Of a stretch of 42,340 bases of DNA, positions 26,515 through 36,338 are shown piece after piece (the first letter of the stretch is position 1; every line of letters starts with the position of its first letter). The stretch is from NCBI GenBank assembly GCA_001587575.1, contig LNJC01000008.1, positions 1 to 42,340 on the forward strand, in the 5' to 3' direction. The DNA is from Candidatus Methanofastidiosum methylothiophilum (GTDB lineage: Archaea > Methanobacteriota_B > Thermococci > Methanofastidiosales > Methanofastidiosaceae). Both the position numbers and the translations under genes were made by a program. Under the pieces are notes generated by a model that was not told the origin of the DNA, did no database searches, and saw nothing but the letters and a program-made list of their open reading frames with translations.

Positions 26515-29500
26515 ATGGTTTCTGAGGTGCCTGAAGACTATAATCCTGTTTCTTTAGAAACAAAAATACTAGAGGAATGGAAAGACATAGATATCTATGC
26601 CAAATTAAAGCAGTTGCGATCAAATTGCCCTAAATTTTTCTTTCTTGATGGGCCACCCTACATGAATGGAATGCCACATATTGGCCATGCTAGGACTAGA
26701 GCCTTGAGAGATCCCGTACTAAAATACAAATCAATGAATGGCTACAATGTTTGGCATCAGCCAGGGTTTGATATGCATGGGCTTCCAATTGAGGTAAAAG
26801 TTGAAGAGATATTAGGCACCAAAACAAAAAGTGACATCGAAAAAATAGGGACAGAAATTTTTATCAAATCATGTAAAGAGAGAGGATTGTCATTCCTTAA
26901 AATATGGATTGATTTTTACAGAAGATTTGGAATGATAGGTGACTTTGAAAATCCTTACATGACCTTATCTAATTCATACATAGAGGCCTCTTGGTATTTC
27001 TTTAAGAAGGCTTGGGAAAAGAATCTTTTGTACAAAGGTAAGGCCACAGTTGCTTGGTGCCCAAGATGTGAAACTCCTCTATCTGGTTATGAGTCGACAG
27101 ACGAATATAAAGATGTAGAGGACGACTCAATTTATGTTAAATTCCCTTTAATTGATAAAAAAGATGAATATATTATTATATGGACAACAACTCCTTGGAC
27201 AATCCCTGCAAATGTAGCTGTAGCTGTTAATCCAAAGTATGATTATGTCAGAGTTAAAGCTGGAAATGAAGTATGGATTGTTGCAAAAGAGCTCTTGGAA
27301 AAGCTAATGACCTTATTTGAAGTAGAAGATTTCGAAGTGATCGAAACTATTAAAGGAGAGTCTCTTTTAGGCCTTAAATATAGGCATATCCTTGATGATG
27401 ATGTACCAATTCACAAGCAGTTTAAAGAGACAAATGCACACACAATTATCCTCACAAATTATGTAACTTTGGAAGATGGTACTGGATGTGTCCACACAGC
27501 CCCCGGACACGGTCCTGAAGATTATAGTGCTGGGGTGGAGTTCAAACTTCCGATATTTTCACCTGTTGATGAAACTGGTAACTTTACTGAAGAAGCTGGA
27601 AAGTATAAGGGAATCTACATCAAAGATGCTAATGATCAAATCATAGACGATATTGAGGACAAAGGATTTTTAGTATTTCGAGATTCAGTTTTTCATAGAT
27701 ATGCGCACTGTTGGAGATGCAAGTCTCCCTTGTTGTACAGAGCGTCTGACCAATGGTTTGTAAAAGTAGAAGCTATCAAAGATCAGATATTAAAAGAAAA
27801 TAAGAAAGTAAAATGGGTTCCCGACTGGGCCGGCGAAAAGAGATTCCATAACTGGATTGAAGGCGCAAGAGATTGGTGCATTTCAAGACAGAGGTTCTGG
27901 GGAATTCCTCTTCCTATATGGGAATGTCCGTGTGGTGAATTAACTGTCGTATCTTCTCTTGATGAGATAAAGTCGTTGGGTGGAAAAGTACCGGAAGATC
28001 TTCATAAACCCTACATAGACGAAGTATTGCTCAAATGCCCAAAATGTTCTGAAACCATGAAAAGAGTCCCGGATATAGCCGATGTTTGGTTTGATTCAGG
28101 GGCTTCGACATGGAGTTCACTAGGATACCCACAGAATACTGAAAAATTCAATGAAATGTTTCCGGTCGATTTCATAACTGAAGGATTAGATCAGACTCGC
28201 GGTTGGTTTTATACACTAATGCTTGAAAGTTTTATTGTCTTTGATAGGGCACCTTACAATCAAGTTTTGATGAATGATTTCGTCTTGGACCAGTTTGGTC
28301 AAAAGATGTCAAAGTCACTTGGAAATGTAGTTGACCCGAAAGATGTAATAGCAAAATATGGTGCTGATGTAACAAGATTCTACTTATTGTGGGAGATTGC
28401 CCCATGGGATAAACTAAAGTTCAACTGGGAAAATGTTGAAAGTATATACAGAACTTTTAATATCTTATGGAATGCTTACAAATTTGTTACACTATATATG
28501 TCTCTTGACAAATTTGATATTAATACCTCGTTAAAAGATGTGAAAAAATATCTAAGAGATGAAGATAAATGGATTCTCTCTAGAATTAATACTCTAACTA
28601 AGGAAGTTGAGGATAACTTTGATACCCTTGAACTCCATTTTATACCCAGAAAAATAAAGGAATTCATATTGGAAGATTTATCTAGGTGGTATATAAGACT
28701 TGTAAGAGAAAGAATGTGGCTTGAGGGCGATGACAAGGAAAAAATAAGTGCTTACGTTACCTCTTTTTATGTATTCAAGAGATTATCAAAAATCTTGGCC
28801 CCTATATCTCCATTTGTTTCTGAGGCAATTTACAAAAACTTTGTTGGAGGAAGCTCAATACACCTTTCGGAGTGGGATAAACACGATGCATCACTAATTG
28901 ATAATGAACTTGAAATAAATATGAATATACTTAGAAACATAATTGAAGGCACATTGCACGCAAGACAGAAGGCAGGAATTAAATTAAGATGGCCCATGTC
29001 TAAAGTTATAGTTGAAACTCAAGATGAAACAGTAAAAAGAGCAGTTTTGGCCTTATCTGAAATCATGAAAAAACAGATTAATGTAAAAGAAATAGTCCTT
29101 GGAGAAGTTATTCAAGAGCTTGAAATCCTTCCAAACCATAAAGCTCTAGGCCCTAAATTTAAGGGCGATGCAAAAAAAGTTGTTGAGCTATTAAAGACAC
29201 ACAATCCCTGTTTAATAAAATCTGGATTTGAAAAGTCGGGTTCCTTTGACCTAAGCGGATTCCAAATTACACCTGAAGATGTTACATTCAACTATCTTCT
29301 ACCTAAAGGATATGAACTAAGTGAGTTTGAGAATGGGAAGATCTACCTTAATACAGAGATTACTGAGGAATTGAAGTCTGAGGCCATTGCAAGAGAAGTA
29401 ATTAGAAGAATTCAAGAAATGAGAAAGCAAGCTAATTTGAACGTCGAGGAATACATTTACTCTTATGTAGAATCTAGCTTTGAATCTGAACTAAATCATC

Positions 29501-29628
29501 ACCAAGATTATATTAAACGCGAAACAAGGAGTAAATCGCTATTATTTTCCAAACAAAGCGACTATATCGATAAGGAATGGGAAATAGAAGGCGACAAATT
29601 CCTTGTCGGTATCAAAAAACTCAACTAA
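26515..29628 (+). CDS. ileS: Isoleucyl-tRNA synthetase
   Basis: A 1037-residue class Ia synthetase. HIGH is in GPPYMNGMPHIGHARTRALRD and KMSKS is in GQKMSKSLGNV. The editing domain has WTTTPWTIPANVAVAV and DGTGCVHTAPGHGPEDY. Zinc-type cysteine pairs are CPRC, CWRC and CPKC. RDWCISRQRFWGIPLPIW is the IleRS block. The N-terminus is the ATG at 26515, about 20 nt after a TTTATAG TATA-like element. Confidence 0.97.
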   Translation: MVSEVPEDYNPVSLETKILEEWKDIDIYAKLKQLRSNCPKFFFLDGPPYMNGMPHIGHARTRALRDPVLKYKSMNGYNVWHQPGFDMHGLPIEVKVEEILGTKTKSDIEKIGTEIFIKSCKERGLSFLKIWIDFYRRFGMIGDFENPYMTLSNSYIEASWYFFKKAWEKNLLYKGKATVAWCPRCETPLSGYESTDEYKDVEDDSIYVKFPLIDKKDEYIIIWTTTPWTIPANVAVAVNPKYDYVRVKAGNEVWIVAKELLEKLMTLFEVEDFEVIETIKGESLLGLKYRHILDDDVPIHKQFKETNAHTIILTNYVTLEDGTGCVHTAPGHGPEDYSAGVEFKLPIFSPVDETGNFTEEAGKYKGIYIKDANDQIIDDIEDKGFLVFRDSVFHRYAHCWRCKSPLLYRASDQWFVKVEAIKDQILKENKKVKWVPDWAGEKRFHNWIEGARDWCISRQRFWGIPLPIWECPCGELTVVSSLDEIKSLGGKVPEDLHKPYIDEVLLKCPKCSETMKRVPDIADVWFDSGASTWSSLGYPQNTEKFNEMFPVDFITEGLDQTRGWFYTLMLESFIVFDRAPYNQVLMNDFVLDQFGQKMSKSLGNVVDPKDVIAKYGADVTRFYLLWEIAPWDKLKFNWENVESIYRTFNILWNAYKFVTLYMSLDKFDINTSLKDVKKYLRDEDKWILSRINTLTKEVEDNFDTLELHFIPRKIKEFILEDLSRWYIRLVRERMWLEGDDKEKISAYVTSFYVFKRLSKILAPISPFVSEAIYKNFVGGSSIHLSEWDKHDASLIDNELEINMNILRNIIEGTLHARQKAGIKLRWPMSKVIVETQDETVKRAVLALSEIMKKQINVKEIVLGEVIQELEILPNHKALGPKFKGDAKKVVELLKTHNPCLIKSGFEKSGSFDLSGFQITPEDVTFNYLLPKGYELSEFENGKIYLNTEITEELKSEAIAREVIRRIQEMRKQANLNVEEYIYSYVESSFESELNHHQDYIKRETRSKSLLFSKQSDYIDKEWEIEGDKFLVGIKKLN

Positions 29629-29775
29629 AAGATTTATTTAAATTATAGCCCATTAATTTGTTCTCATTTTTTATATTATCTATTAATTATTATTCTTCAT
29701 CGTTATTAATCTCAATTTTTTTAAAGGATTATAACTAAGTCTTTTATACCCATAGAAATATTTTGGTTTGATATC
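29629..29775. promoter_or_regulatory. AT-rich gap with promoter of the DRG GTPase gene
   Basis: 147 bp with T-rich stretches after ileS (terminator-like) and the TATA-like CTTTTATACC at about 29741-29750, about 26 nt before the ATG at 29776. No small gene is visible. Confidence 0.4.
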
Positions 29776-30942
29776 ATGCCAGCGAATGTTACTCCAGAAT
29801 ACCTTAAAGCAGAAGATACCTACAAGTCTGCCAAATCACCTAAGGAAAAACTTGCTGCCCTTGAGCTTATGCTTAGCACTATTCCCAAACACAAAGGTAC
29901 AGAAAAAATGCAGCTCCAGATAAAAAGAAACTTATCAAAGCTAAAAAAAGAAGTGGAAAAAGAGAAGGAGTTAAAGAAAGGCGGCTCTGGAGGAACTAGT
30001 TTTTTTGTTAGAAAGGAAGGCGCAGCTCAAGTTGCATTAGCTGGGCTTCCAAATTCTGGTAAATCTACAATTTTAAATAAACTAACCGGGAAAGAAGTTG
30101 ATATTGGGCATTATGCTTTTACTACAGTTAAACCAACTCCAGCAATGCTTCAATACAAAGGTATACAGATACAACTTGTCGATATGCCTGGATTAATCGA
30201 AGGTGTTTCACTTGGTAAAGGCATGGGCGGACCCTTAATCAGTGCAATAAGAGCAGTGGATGCAATAGTTATTTTAGTTGATTTATCTGTAGATCCCGTT
30301 AAAGATCTCGAGCTAATATTAAGTGAACTAGAAGCCAAAGGACTAAGAATCAATAAAAAAGTTCCAAACATAGAAATTCAAAAATTACCAACAGGGGGTA
30401 TTGAAATAATTGGAGAGAACTTCTTAGTTGAATGCAATTCTCAAGATGTCAAAAAAATTCTTCAAGAGGAAAGAGTTCATAACGCAATTATTACTATTAA
30501 AGAACCTGTTACTTTAACTGATATTTTTGAAGTCTTGGATAGCTCATTAGAATATAAAAAAGCAATTATAGTTGGAACTAAAGGCGATCTGCCAGGAAGT
30601 AAAGAAGGACTTGAAAGACTCCAGAACCACGTAAATAATTTCAAAATAATACCAGTTTCTGCTTTAAATAATGTTAATCTTGATATTTTGCCTTCAGAGA
30701 TATTTTCTATTCTTGGAATAATAAGGGTCTATACCCGCTCTCCAGGGGGCCAGATAGACAATGAAGCAATGCCTATGAAAATCGATTCCACAGCACTAGA
30801 CGCAGCAAAAAAAGTTCATAAAAACCTATACAAAAATTTTAAGTTTGCAAGAGTATGGGGCGAATCAGCGAAATTCGATGGCCAAAGAGTAGGTCCAGAA
30901 CACGTACTAAGGGACGGAGACATCATAGAAATACACGTCTGA
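29776..30942 (+). CDS. DRG-family GTPase (Obg-like with TGS domain)
   Basis: A 388-residue translation-associated GTPase. The N-terminal helical region (1-65) is followed by G1 GLPNSGKST (90-98), G3 DMPGLIEGVS, G4 GTKGD and G5 VSAL. The C-terminal TGS domain is about 315-388 (VYTRSPGGQ ... HVLRDGDIIEIHV). It is the archaeal counterpart of eukaryotic DRG1/2, which interact with ribosomes. The 3' end overlaps the convergent antiporter gene by 36 nt. Confidence 0.94.
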   Translation: MPANVTPEYLKAEDTYKSAKSPKEKLAALELMLSTIPKHKGTEKMQLQIKRNLSKLKKEVEKEKELKKGGSGGTSFFVRKEGAAQVALAGLPNSGKSTILNKLTGKEVDIGHYAFTTVKPTPAMLQYKGIQIQLVDMPGLIEGVSLGKGMGGPLISAIRAVDAIVILVDLSVDPVKDLELILSELEAKGLRINKKVPNIEIQKLPTGGIEIIGENFLVECNSQDVKKILQEERVHNAIITIKEPVTLTDIFEVLDSSLEYKKAIIVGTKGDLPGSKEGLERLQNHVNNFKIIPVSALNNVNLDILPSEIFSILGIIRVYTRSPGGQIDNEAMPMKIDSTALDAAKKVHKNLYKNFKFARVWGESAKFDGQRVGPEHVLRDGDIIEIHV

Positions 30943-32118
30943 TTTTTTTATCAACTTACTAAACAAGATTGGCGTAATAAGTATAGAGAGTAGTGTAACT
31001 ATTACTATTGAAGAGTATAATTCACTCGATATCACTCCATTAGTAAATCCATATCTCACAATAGCAAGCTCTAAAGATCCTCTTCCACACATACCTACCC
31101 CTACCAATAGTGCATCTCTATTTTCCAATCTACAAAGTTTGCTGGCCAATCCACAACCTATAATTTTCCCACCCATAGCTCCCAAAAATAGCAATATTAT
31201 CAAAGGTATATTTATTTGAGTATTTTCTCTATTAAATAATAATCCAATATATACAAAGAATAGGGGCATAAAGAAGAATCTCATTAATGTATTCATCTCA
31301 CTTGTTACTTCATTAAATCTGATTCTAAAGGATAACATTGGATCTTCTTTTTCTTTTATCCTACTTAATATAAGCCCGGCAAGGAATGAACCTACAACTT
31401 CATGAAGGCCTATAAATGAGGCAAAAAGAGCAAAGATTAATGTGAAAATAAATACCAGCATTATTGATTGGTGTTGATCGCCTTCAACTAAGTACCTTAC
31501 AAGTCTTGGGCCTTTTGAAGATATCAAGAATTCACTTACCAAGATGGTAATAACGAAGAAGATAACAATTTTCAACGTCACATTTCCTATATCAACTAGG
31601 CTAAATGTTGATTGATTTAAAGTAATAGTCGATAGAAGTCCAACTAAGTAGATAGCAATTATATCATCAAAAAAAGAAGCGCCAAGAAGAATATGCGAAA
31701 CTTTTTGATTAGTTTCATTAGCCACTATCCCGCCTATTATCTCAACTGCGGTGTTAGTTAAGATTATTCCTGCAAATAATGATGGAATCAAACCAAAGCC
31801 CAATAACCATAATATAGAAAAACAAAATGCAAATGACGTCAAGACACCAAATGCACCTATGATTATTGCAGTATACTTTGCTTTGAGTAATTCTTTGTAT
31901 TCACTTGTAAGGCCTGCATATAGCATTATAACTAAAAGACCGATATCTGCAAGAACTTCTATTTCTTTACCAGGATATATTATTCCTAAAATAAAAGGCC
32001 CAAGGGCTATTCCGCAAATAACATGGCCAACAATACTAGAGATATTTTTTCTTTCAGCTATATCTCCAAATACTTTTGCAAATAAAAATATCAGCAATAT
32101 ATTTGTAAGATCAATCAT
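30907..32118 (-). CDS. Kef/CPA2-type cation:proton antiporter
   Basis: A 403-residue protein with about 12 membrane helices and no RCK/TrkA domain. The conserved double aspartate reads ASFFDDIIAIYL and the preceding helix is TNTAVEIIGGIVANETNQKV, both typical of the monovalent cation:proton antiporter-2 family. Exchange of Na+ or K+ for H+ is expected. The start overlaps the stop of the DUF1638 gene by 8 nt, so the two are translationally coupled. Confidence 0.9.
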   Translation of the reverse strand: MIDLTNILLIFLFAKVFGDIAERKNISSIVGHVICGIALGPFILGIIYPGKEIEVLADIGLLVIMLYAGLTSEYKELLKAKYTAIIIGAFGVLTSFAFCFSILWLLGFGLIPSLFAGIILTNTAVEIIGGIVANETNQKVSHILLGASFFDDIIAIYLVGLLSTITLNQSTFSLVDIGNVTLKIVIFFVITILVSEFLISSKGPRLVRYLVEGDQHQSIMLVFIFTLIFALFASFIGLHEVVGSFLAGLILSRIKEKEDPMLSFRIRFNEVTSEMNTLMRFFFMPLFFVYIGLLFNRENTQINIPLIILLFLGAMGGKIIGCGLASKLCRLENRDALLVGVGMCGRGSLELAIVRYGFTNGVISSELYSSIVIVTLLSILITPILFSKLIKKSDVYFYDVSVP

Positions 32119-32893
32119 TTAATACCTCTTCTAGCGCCTTTCCAAGAGCTTCCTTTAAGATATTTGTATTTCCCTTTTTATAGCAAACTGGTAGATTGAA
32201 TATTTCTGAGAATTCCTTACATCTTTCATAGTAAAGTTCTCTATCACCAAAATCAAAGTCTAATGCAACAGTTCTTTTATAACCCGTCCTATCAAAAACA
32301 AGCTTCATTTTATTGACGTCAAAAGTTCCTACTGTTTCACATGATAACTCTTTCCAGTATTTTGCCCAACCGTATGTCATAAACCATGTCCCAGGCTCTT
32401 CATTTAATGCTTCTATATAATTATTTCTTGATCCTATAAGGGCACAAACACAATCATCAACTATTTCTCCCTGCATATCTTTTAGTATTACTACCGGAAC
32501 AGCTATCCTGCTTTCTTTCATTAATAATTCCAAGTCCCCTAATGAATTTCCACAAAGTCCAAAAAATAGTACGATGTAATCAACATGCTTTTCAATCTCT
32601 TTAGTTGCAGATACTACTTCTTCTTTTATTAAAGGAGGGTCCACATGCAACGCCAGAGGAAGAAAATATAGAAGGGCTTCAACTTCTTTTTCTCTCTTTA
32701 GAAATCTTACAGAGCATAACTCTCTAACTATACTAAATTTATCAACAGATAGTTTGTTTCTAACTATATTTTGAAACTCTTTAGATGCTTCATTGTCATA
32801 GATTAGTATTTTGTCTATTTTTGGGAAGCTTCCAAATATCTCTAATAATTCCTCCTCAAAAATTTGGCACACTACTATACCTATTCGCTTCAT
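32111..32893 (-). CDS. DUF1638 protein (copy B), coupled to antiporter
   Basis: A 260-residue paralogue of the arsenic-island copy; by eye about half of the first 180 positions are identical. The same conserved blocks are present: C9, [50 protein letters not shown]. It overlaps the antiporter start by 8 nt and lies 5 nt after the ABC-2 permease. Function unknown; the repeated cysteines suggest a metal, thiol or corrinoid partner. Confidence 0.8.
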   Translation of the reverse strand: MKRIGIVVCQIFEEELLEIFGSFPKIDKILIYDNEASKEFQNIVRNKLSVDKFSIVRELCSVRFLKREKEVEALLYFLPLALHVDPPLIKEEVVSATKEIEKHVDYIVLFFGLCGNSLGDLELLMKESRIAVPVVILKDMQGEIVDDCVCALIGSRNNYIEALNEEPGTWFMTYGWAKYWKELSCETVGTFDVNKMKLVFDRTGYKRTVALDFDFGDRELYYERCKEFSEIFNLPVCYKKGNTNILKEALGKALEEVLND

Positions 32894-32898
32894 TATTC

Positions 32899-34092
32899 CT
32901 ATCCCCTAACCCACCTTAATACTTCAGATAAACTTGGCTTTTTTCCATGCATCAATATACCTACTTTGAATATTTTAGAGGCAATCTTTGCTGAAACAAT
33001 TAGGGATAGAGAAAGTATTAGCATGGAAAGAACTATGTCGATTATTGGGACTTCTGAGAGTAATACTCTCATCATCATTATCGTTGGGATAAATGGAGGC
33101 ACCATTCCAAGTAATCTTATGAAAGCCATATTTGGGTTTTGTACTATCCCAAAGAATAATAGTAGTGGAATAAAAACTAAGAAAGATACCACTGCAGAAA
33201 TCTGCTGCGAATCTCTGGTGCTTGTAGAAATAGATCCAATCATTGCAAATATAGATGAGTAGAATAAGTAACCCAAAATGAAGAAGATCATAATTATAAT
33301 ACCTTTTTCAAAAGAGACTAAAGGTATTTTTAAGAAAGATGTTATTATTACTATCCCACTTATCCAAATTCCAACTTGTAATATTCCTAGACCCCCTAAC
33401 CCAAGAATTTTTCCAGATAGGAGTTCATTTGGGGAGATTGTTGAAAGCAATACTTCAACAACTTTATTTTCCTTTTCTTCAATAATACCATTTAGCAGAT
33501 AGCCTCCTGCGTTCATAATTGACATAAATAGAAATAATGGCAAGAGATAGTTTCCCACAAATGAAAACGGAGTTTCAACTTCTTCTCCTTTCTTAGTTAC
33601 GGTAATTCTTTCCATTTCAATGGGGCTCTTTACTTTGTTTATGGTTTCTTTTGAAACTCCTTTATCTGATAAGAGACTTTCGATAACAATATCAGAAAGT
33701 ATCCTCTCAAGATTTATATTGGCCGATGAAAAAGACGAGAGCTGTACTTTTGAGTAATATGAAGCCTTCCCAACCTTTAAAAAGTCCTTTGGTATCACAA
33801 TATAATTTGATATAATATTATTTTCAAGAAGTTGTCTTGCTTCTTCTGGACTTGGTACTTCTTTTATTATATAATCTGTGTATCTTTCTTTTAATATTGG
33901 TAGCACAATGCCACTTTCATCTACTACCCCAAGCGTTTCTTTTTGATGAGATATAGTCTGCATGAAAAATAGGGGTATAACCATGGACATTACAAGGATC
34001 AGTGGGAGAAGAAATGTAAGAATAATGAACTCCTTTCTTTTGACACTTGTCATAAATTCAGTGATTGCAACTACTTTTGTCTTAGATGCCAT
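32899..34092 (-). CDS. ABC-2 type transporter permease (NatB-like)
   Basis: A 397-residue permease: one N-terminal helix (about 21-45), an extracellular domain of about 120 residues, then five helices. The hallmark GGYLLNGIIEEKENKVVEVLLSTISPNELLSGKILG coupling segment is that of NatB-like sodium or drug exporters. It overlaps the ATPase gene by 11 nt. Substrate unknown. Confidence 0.9.
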   Translation of the reverse strand: MASKTKVVAITEFMTSVKRKEFIILTFLLPLILVMSMVIPLFFMQTISHQKETLGVVDESGIVLPILKERYTDYIIKEVPSPEEARQLLENNIISNYIVIPKDFLKVGKASYYSKVQLSSFSSANINLERILSDIVIESLLSDKGVSKETINKVKSPIEMERITVTKKGEEVETPFSFVGNYLLPLFLFMSIMNAGGYLLNGIIEEKENKVVEVLLSTISPNELLSGKILGLGGLGILQVGIWISGIVIITSFLKIPLVSFEKGIIIMIFFILGYLFYSSIFAMIGSISTSTRDSQQISAVVSFLVFIPLLLFFGIVQNPNMAFIRLLGMVPPFIPTIMMMRVLLSEVPIIDIVLSMLILSLSLIVSAKIASKIFKVGILMHGKKPSLSEVLRWVRG

Positions 34093-34981
34093 CTGTAACC
34101 ACCTCTACAAATATGCTTTCAAGTGATGATTCTGAGATTTCATATTTTTTTATATCTCCTCTTTTCATCAATAATTCCAAGAGATCATTATAATTAGTAT
34201 TCTTTCTTAATTCTATCTCAGCTTTATTTCCTTCATAATACACTTTTTCTACTATCCCTATATCCTCTAAATTAGGTACTTTATTTTGGAATTCAACAGA
34301 AACAAAATTTTTTGAATATTTCTTTTTCACGTCATCTAGGGGGCCGTCAATTATTTTTCTACCTTTGTTAATTAGAAATATATGGTCACAAAGCCTCTCA
34401 GCTTCATTCATCTGGTGAGTTGAAAAAATTATTGTTTTTCCTGAATCTTTCAGTGAATAAATGATTTCCTTTATATTTCTAGTGTTAATTGGGTCTAGAC
34501 CAACAAAAGGTTCATCCAAGATAATCAGATCAGGATCATTTATTAGAGATACAATAAGTTGGATATTTTGTTGCATACCCTTTGAGAGCTCTTCTATTTT
34601 ACTATTGGCCCTATCTTTAAGGCCAACCTTTTCAAGCCACATATCAGTATTTCTTTTGGCTTCTTCAGAACTTAATCCTTTAAGCTTTCCAAAATAGTGT
34701 AGTAAGTCTGATACCCTATACTTTCTATAAAGGCCCCTCTCTTCAGGAATATACCCAATTCTTTTCTTAGTAGATTCAGAGAGTTTTTCCCCAAATACTT
34801 TTATCTTACCCGAATCTGGCTCTATTATACCCATAATCATTCTTATGGTAGTAGTTTTACCCGCTCCATTTGGCCCTAAAAATCCATATATTTTTCCACT
34901 TTCAGCGTTCAGGGAAAAATTATCTACTGCTATTCTGGTATTATATTTTTTAGTAATATTATCTATCTCTAATATTTTCAT
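34082..34981 (-). CDS. ABC transporter ATP-binding protein (NatA-like)
   Basis: A 299-residue ATPase: Walker A GPNGAGKTTT (about 35-44), signature LSKGMQ, Walker B LIILDEPFVGLDP, switch STHQM, and a C-terminal domain ending SLESIFVEVV as in NatA/CcmA-like exporters. It energises the overlapping permease. The start has GGTAG upstream, and the DUF47-like gene ends 14 nt before it. Confidence 0.94.
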   Translation of the reverse strand: MKILEIDNITKKYNTRIAVDNFSLNAESGKIYGFLGPNGAGKTTTIRMIMGIIEPDSGKIKVFGEKLSESTKKRIGYIPEERGLYRKYRVSDLLHYFGKLKGLSSEEAKRNTDMWLEKVGLKDRANSKIEELSKGMQQNIQLIVSLINDPDLIILDEPFVGLDPINTRNIKEIIYSLKDSGKTIIFSTHQMNEAERLCDHIFLINKGRKIIDGPLDDVKKKYSKNFVSVEFQNKVPNLEDIGIVEKVYYEGNKAEIELRKNTNYNDLLELLMKRGDIKKYEISESSLESIFVEVVTDGI

Positions 34982-34995
34982 TTGACTACCTATTG

Positions 34996-35643
34996 CTAAC
35001 GATTAATAATTAGAATCAAGTCTTCTGCATTTCCAGGTATTTTTTTTAATATACCGACTATATTTTCAAATGAAGAAGATAAATTACTATCTTCTACTTG
35101 TTTATCATATTTTTTTAATATTAATTCAGACAACTCTTCAACTTCTACTTTCTTTTTTAATATTTTCTTAGAAAATCTATTTATCTTCTCATCGTCCATA
35201 TATTCTATTTTTTTCATAGTTAGATAGATATCTCTAGTAATACTTTCATCTGTTTCTATCAACTTTACAAAGTCTTTAATTAATTCTTTTGACAGTTTTT
35301 CTTGTTTTATATTTGTTAGTAGTTCAGAAATACTTTTTGCTTTTTGACCTATATCTCCAATAAGAGTGGATATTTCTACATATTTCGTTTCATTTGGCCC
35401 TAAAAATTGGCTTTTATCTATAGATTCTTTTAGCTTATCTTGATAAATTTTTCCTTCTTTTTCTAATTCTTGAACTATTTTACATTTATCTTCCATTTCA
35501 GGAATACACTCTTTTTCCAATAGTTTTATTGCCTCTTCAAGGGTTAAAACTGAATCTTTAACGCATTTAACTTGATTATGAAAATCATTAATGTAATCTT
35601 TTGAAATATCATTATTGAATAAGTTCAATTTGAAGCTCACCAT
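34996..35643 (-). CDS. PhoU/DUF47-like helical protein
   Basis: A 215-residue, almost entirely helical protein with heptad-like stretches (LEEAIKLLEKECIPEMEDKCKIVQELEKEGKIYQ; LIGDIGQKAKSISELL; DESITRDIYLTMKKIEYMDDEKINRFSKKI). The pattern resembles DUF47/PhoU-related three- to four-helix bundles, which act beside phosphate transporters. It heads the ABC-DUF1638-antiporter gene string. The family assignment is by pattern only, and a general coiled-coil protein is possible. Confidence 0.5.
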   Translation of the reverse strand: MVSFKLNLFNNDISKDYINDFHNQVKCVKDSVLTLEEAIKLLEKECIPEMEDKCKIVQELEKEGKIYQDKLKESIDKSQFLGPNETKYVEISTLIGDIGQKAKSISELLTNIKQEKLSKELIKDFVKLIETDESITRDIYLTMKKIEYMDDEKINRFSKKILKKKVEVEELSELILKKYDKQVEDSNLSSSFENIVGILKKIPGNAEDLILIINR

Positions 35644-35735
35644 TCATCCAGCCTCTATATAGTCTACTTTATACTCCTTTTTATTCAGATACATTTATAA
35701 TTTTATTTAATTTTTATGGTGTCTTATGTGATAAG

Positions 35736-36338
35736 ATGGAAATCTTAGATCTAAAAATAGAGTACGATGAAAGGGTATACCCCCCTAGTGAAGATACATA
35801 TTTGTTAATTGAATCAATTAACCCCATTAATTCTCAAAATGCCCTCGAAATTGGACCCGGAAGCGGCATTATCTCTCTTCATCTTGCAAATCATATAGAC
35901 AGAGTGTTTGCCTGTGACATAAATCCCTATTCTCTATTTCTATCTAAACGAAATGCCAATATAAACTCTATCAAGAATGTTCATTTTTTTTCTTCTAATA
36001 TTTTTTCTTCGATTAAATCAGGGGCATTGTTCGATATTATTGTTTTTAACCCTCCATATCTTCCAGTCGAATCGCCTCCAAAAAAATTAATTGATTTATC
36101 CTACCACGGAGGAATTGACGGAGGGGATCACATACGTGCTTTTTTGAATGATTTCTGTCATTATTTGTCTAAGTATGGAAGAGCTTACCTTCTACAATCT
36201 TCTCTTTACCCCTTGGATAAAACAATAGAATATTTAATATCAAATAAATTTGAATATATTATTAAAAAATCATTAAAATTAGATTTTGAGACTTTATATG
36301 TTCTTGAAATCAGCTTCTTCAAAGACGACGTATTCTAG
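35736..36338 (+). CDS. HEMK2/Mtq2-like protein methyltransferase
   Basis: A 200-residue class I methyltransferase. VYPPSEDTYLL at the N-terminus is the signature of HEMK2/Mtq2 relatives, ALEIGPGSGII is the SAM motif, and FNPPYLPVE is the NPPY motif that binds glutamine amides. The archaeal counterpart is expected to methylate the GGQ glutamine of aRF1 together with a Trm112-like partner. The 3' end overlaps the DUF123 gene by 45 nt on the other strand. Confidence 0.85.
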   Translation: MEILDLKIEYDERVYPPSEDTYLLIESINPINSQNALEIGPGSGIISLHLANHIDRVFACDINPYSLFLSKRNANINSIKNVHFFSSNIFSSIKSGALFDIIVFNPPYLPVESPPKKLIDLSYHGGIDGGDHIRAFLNDFCHYLSKYGRAYLLQSSLYPLDKTIEYLISNKFEYIIKKSLKLDFETLYVLEISFFKDDVF

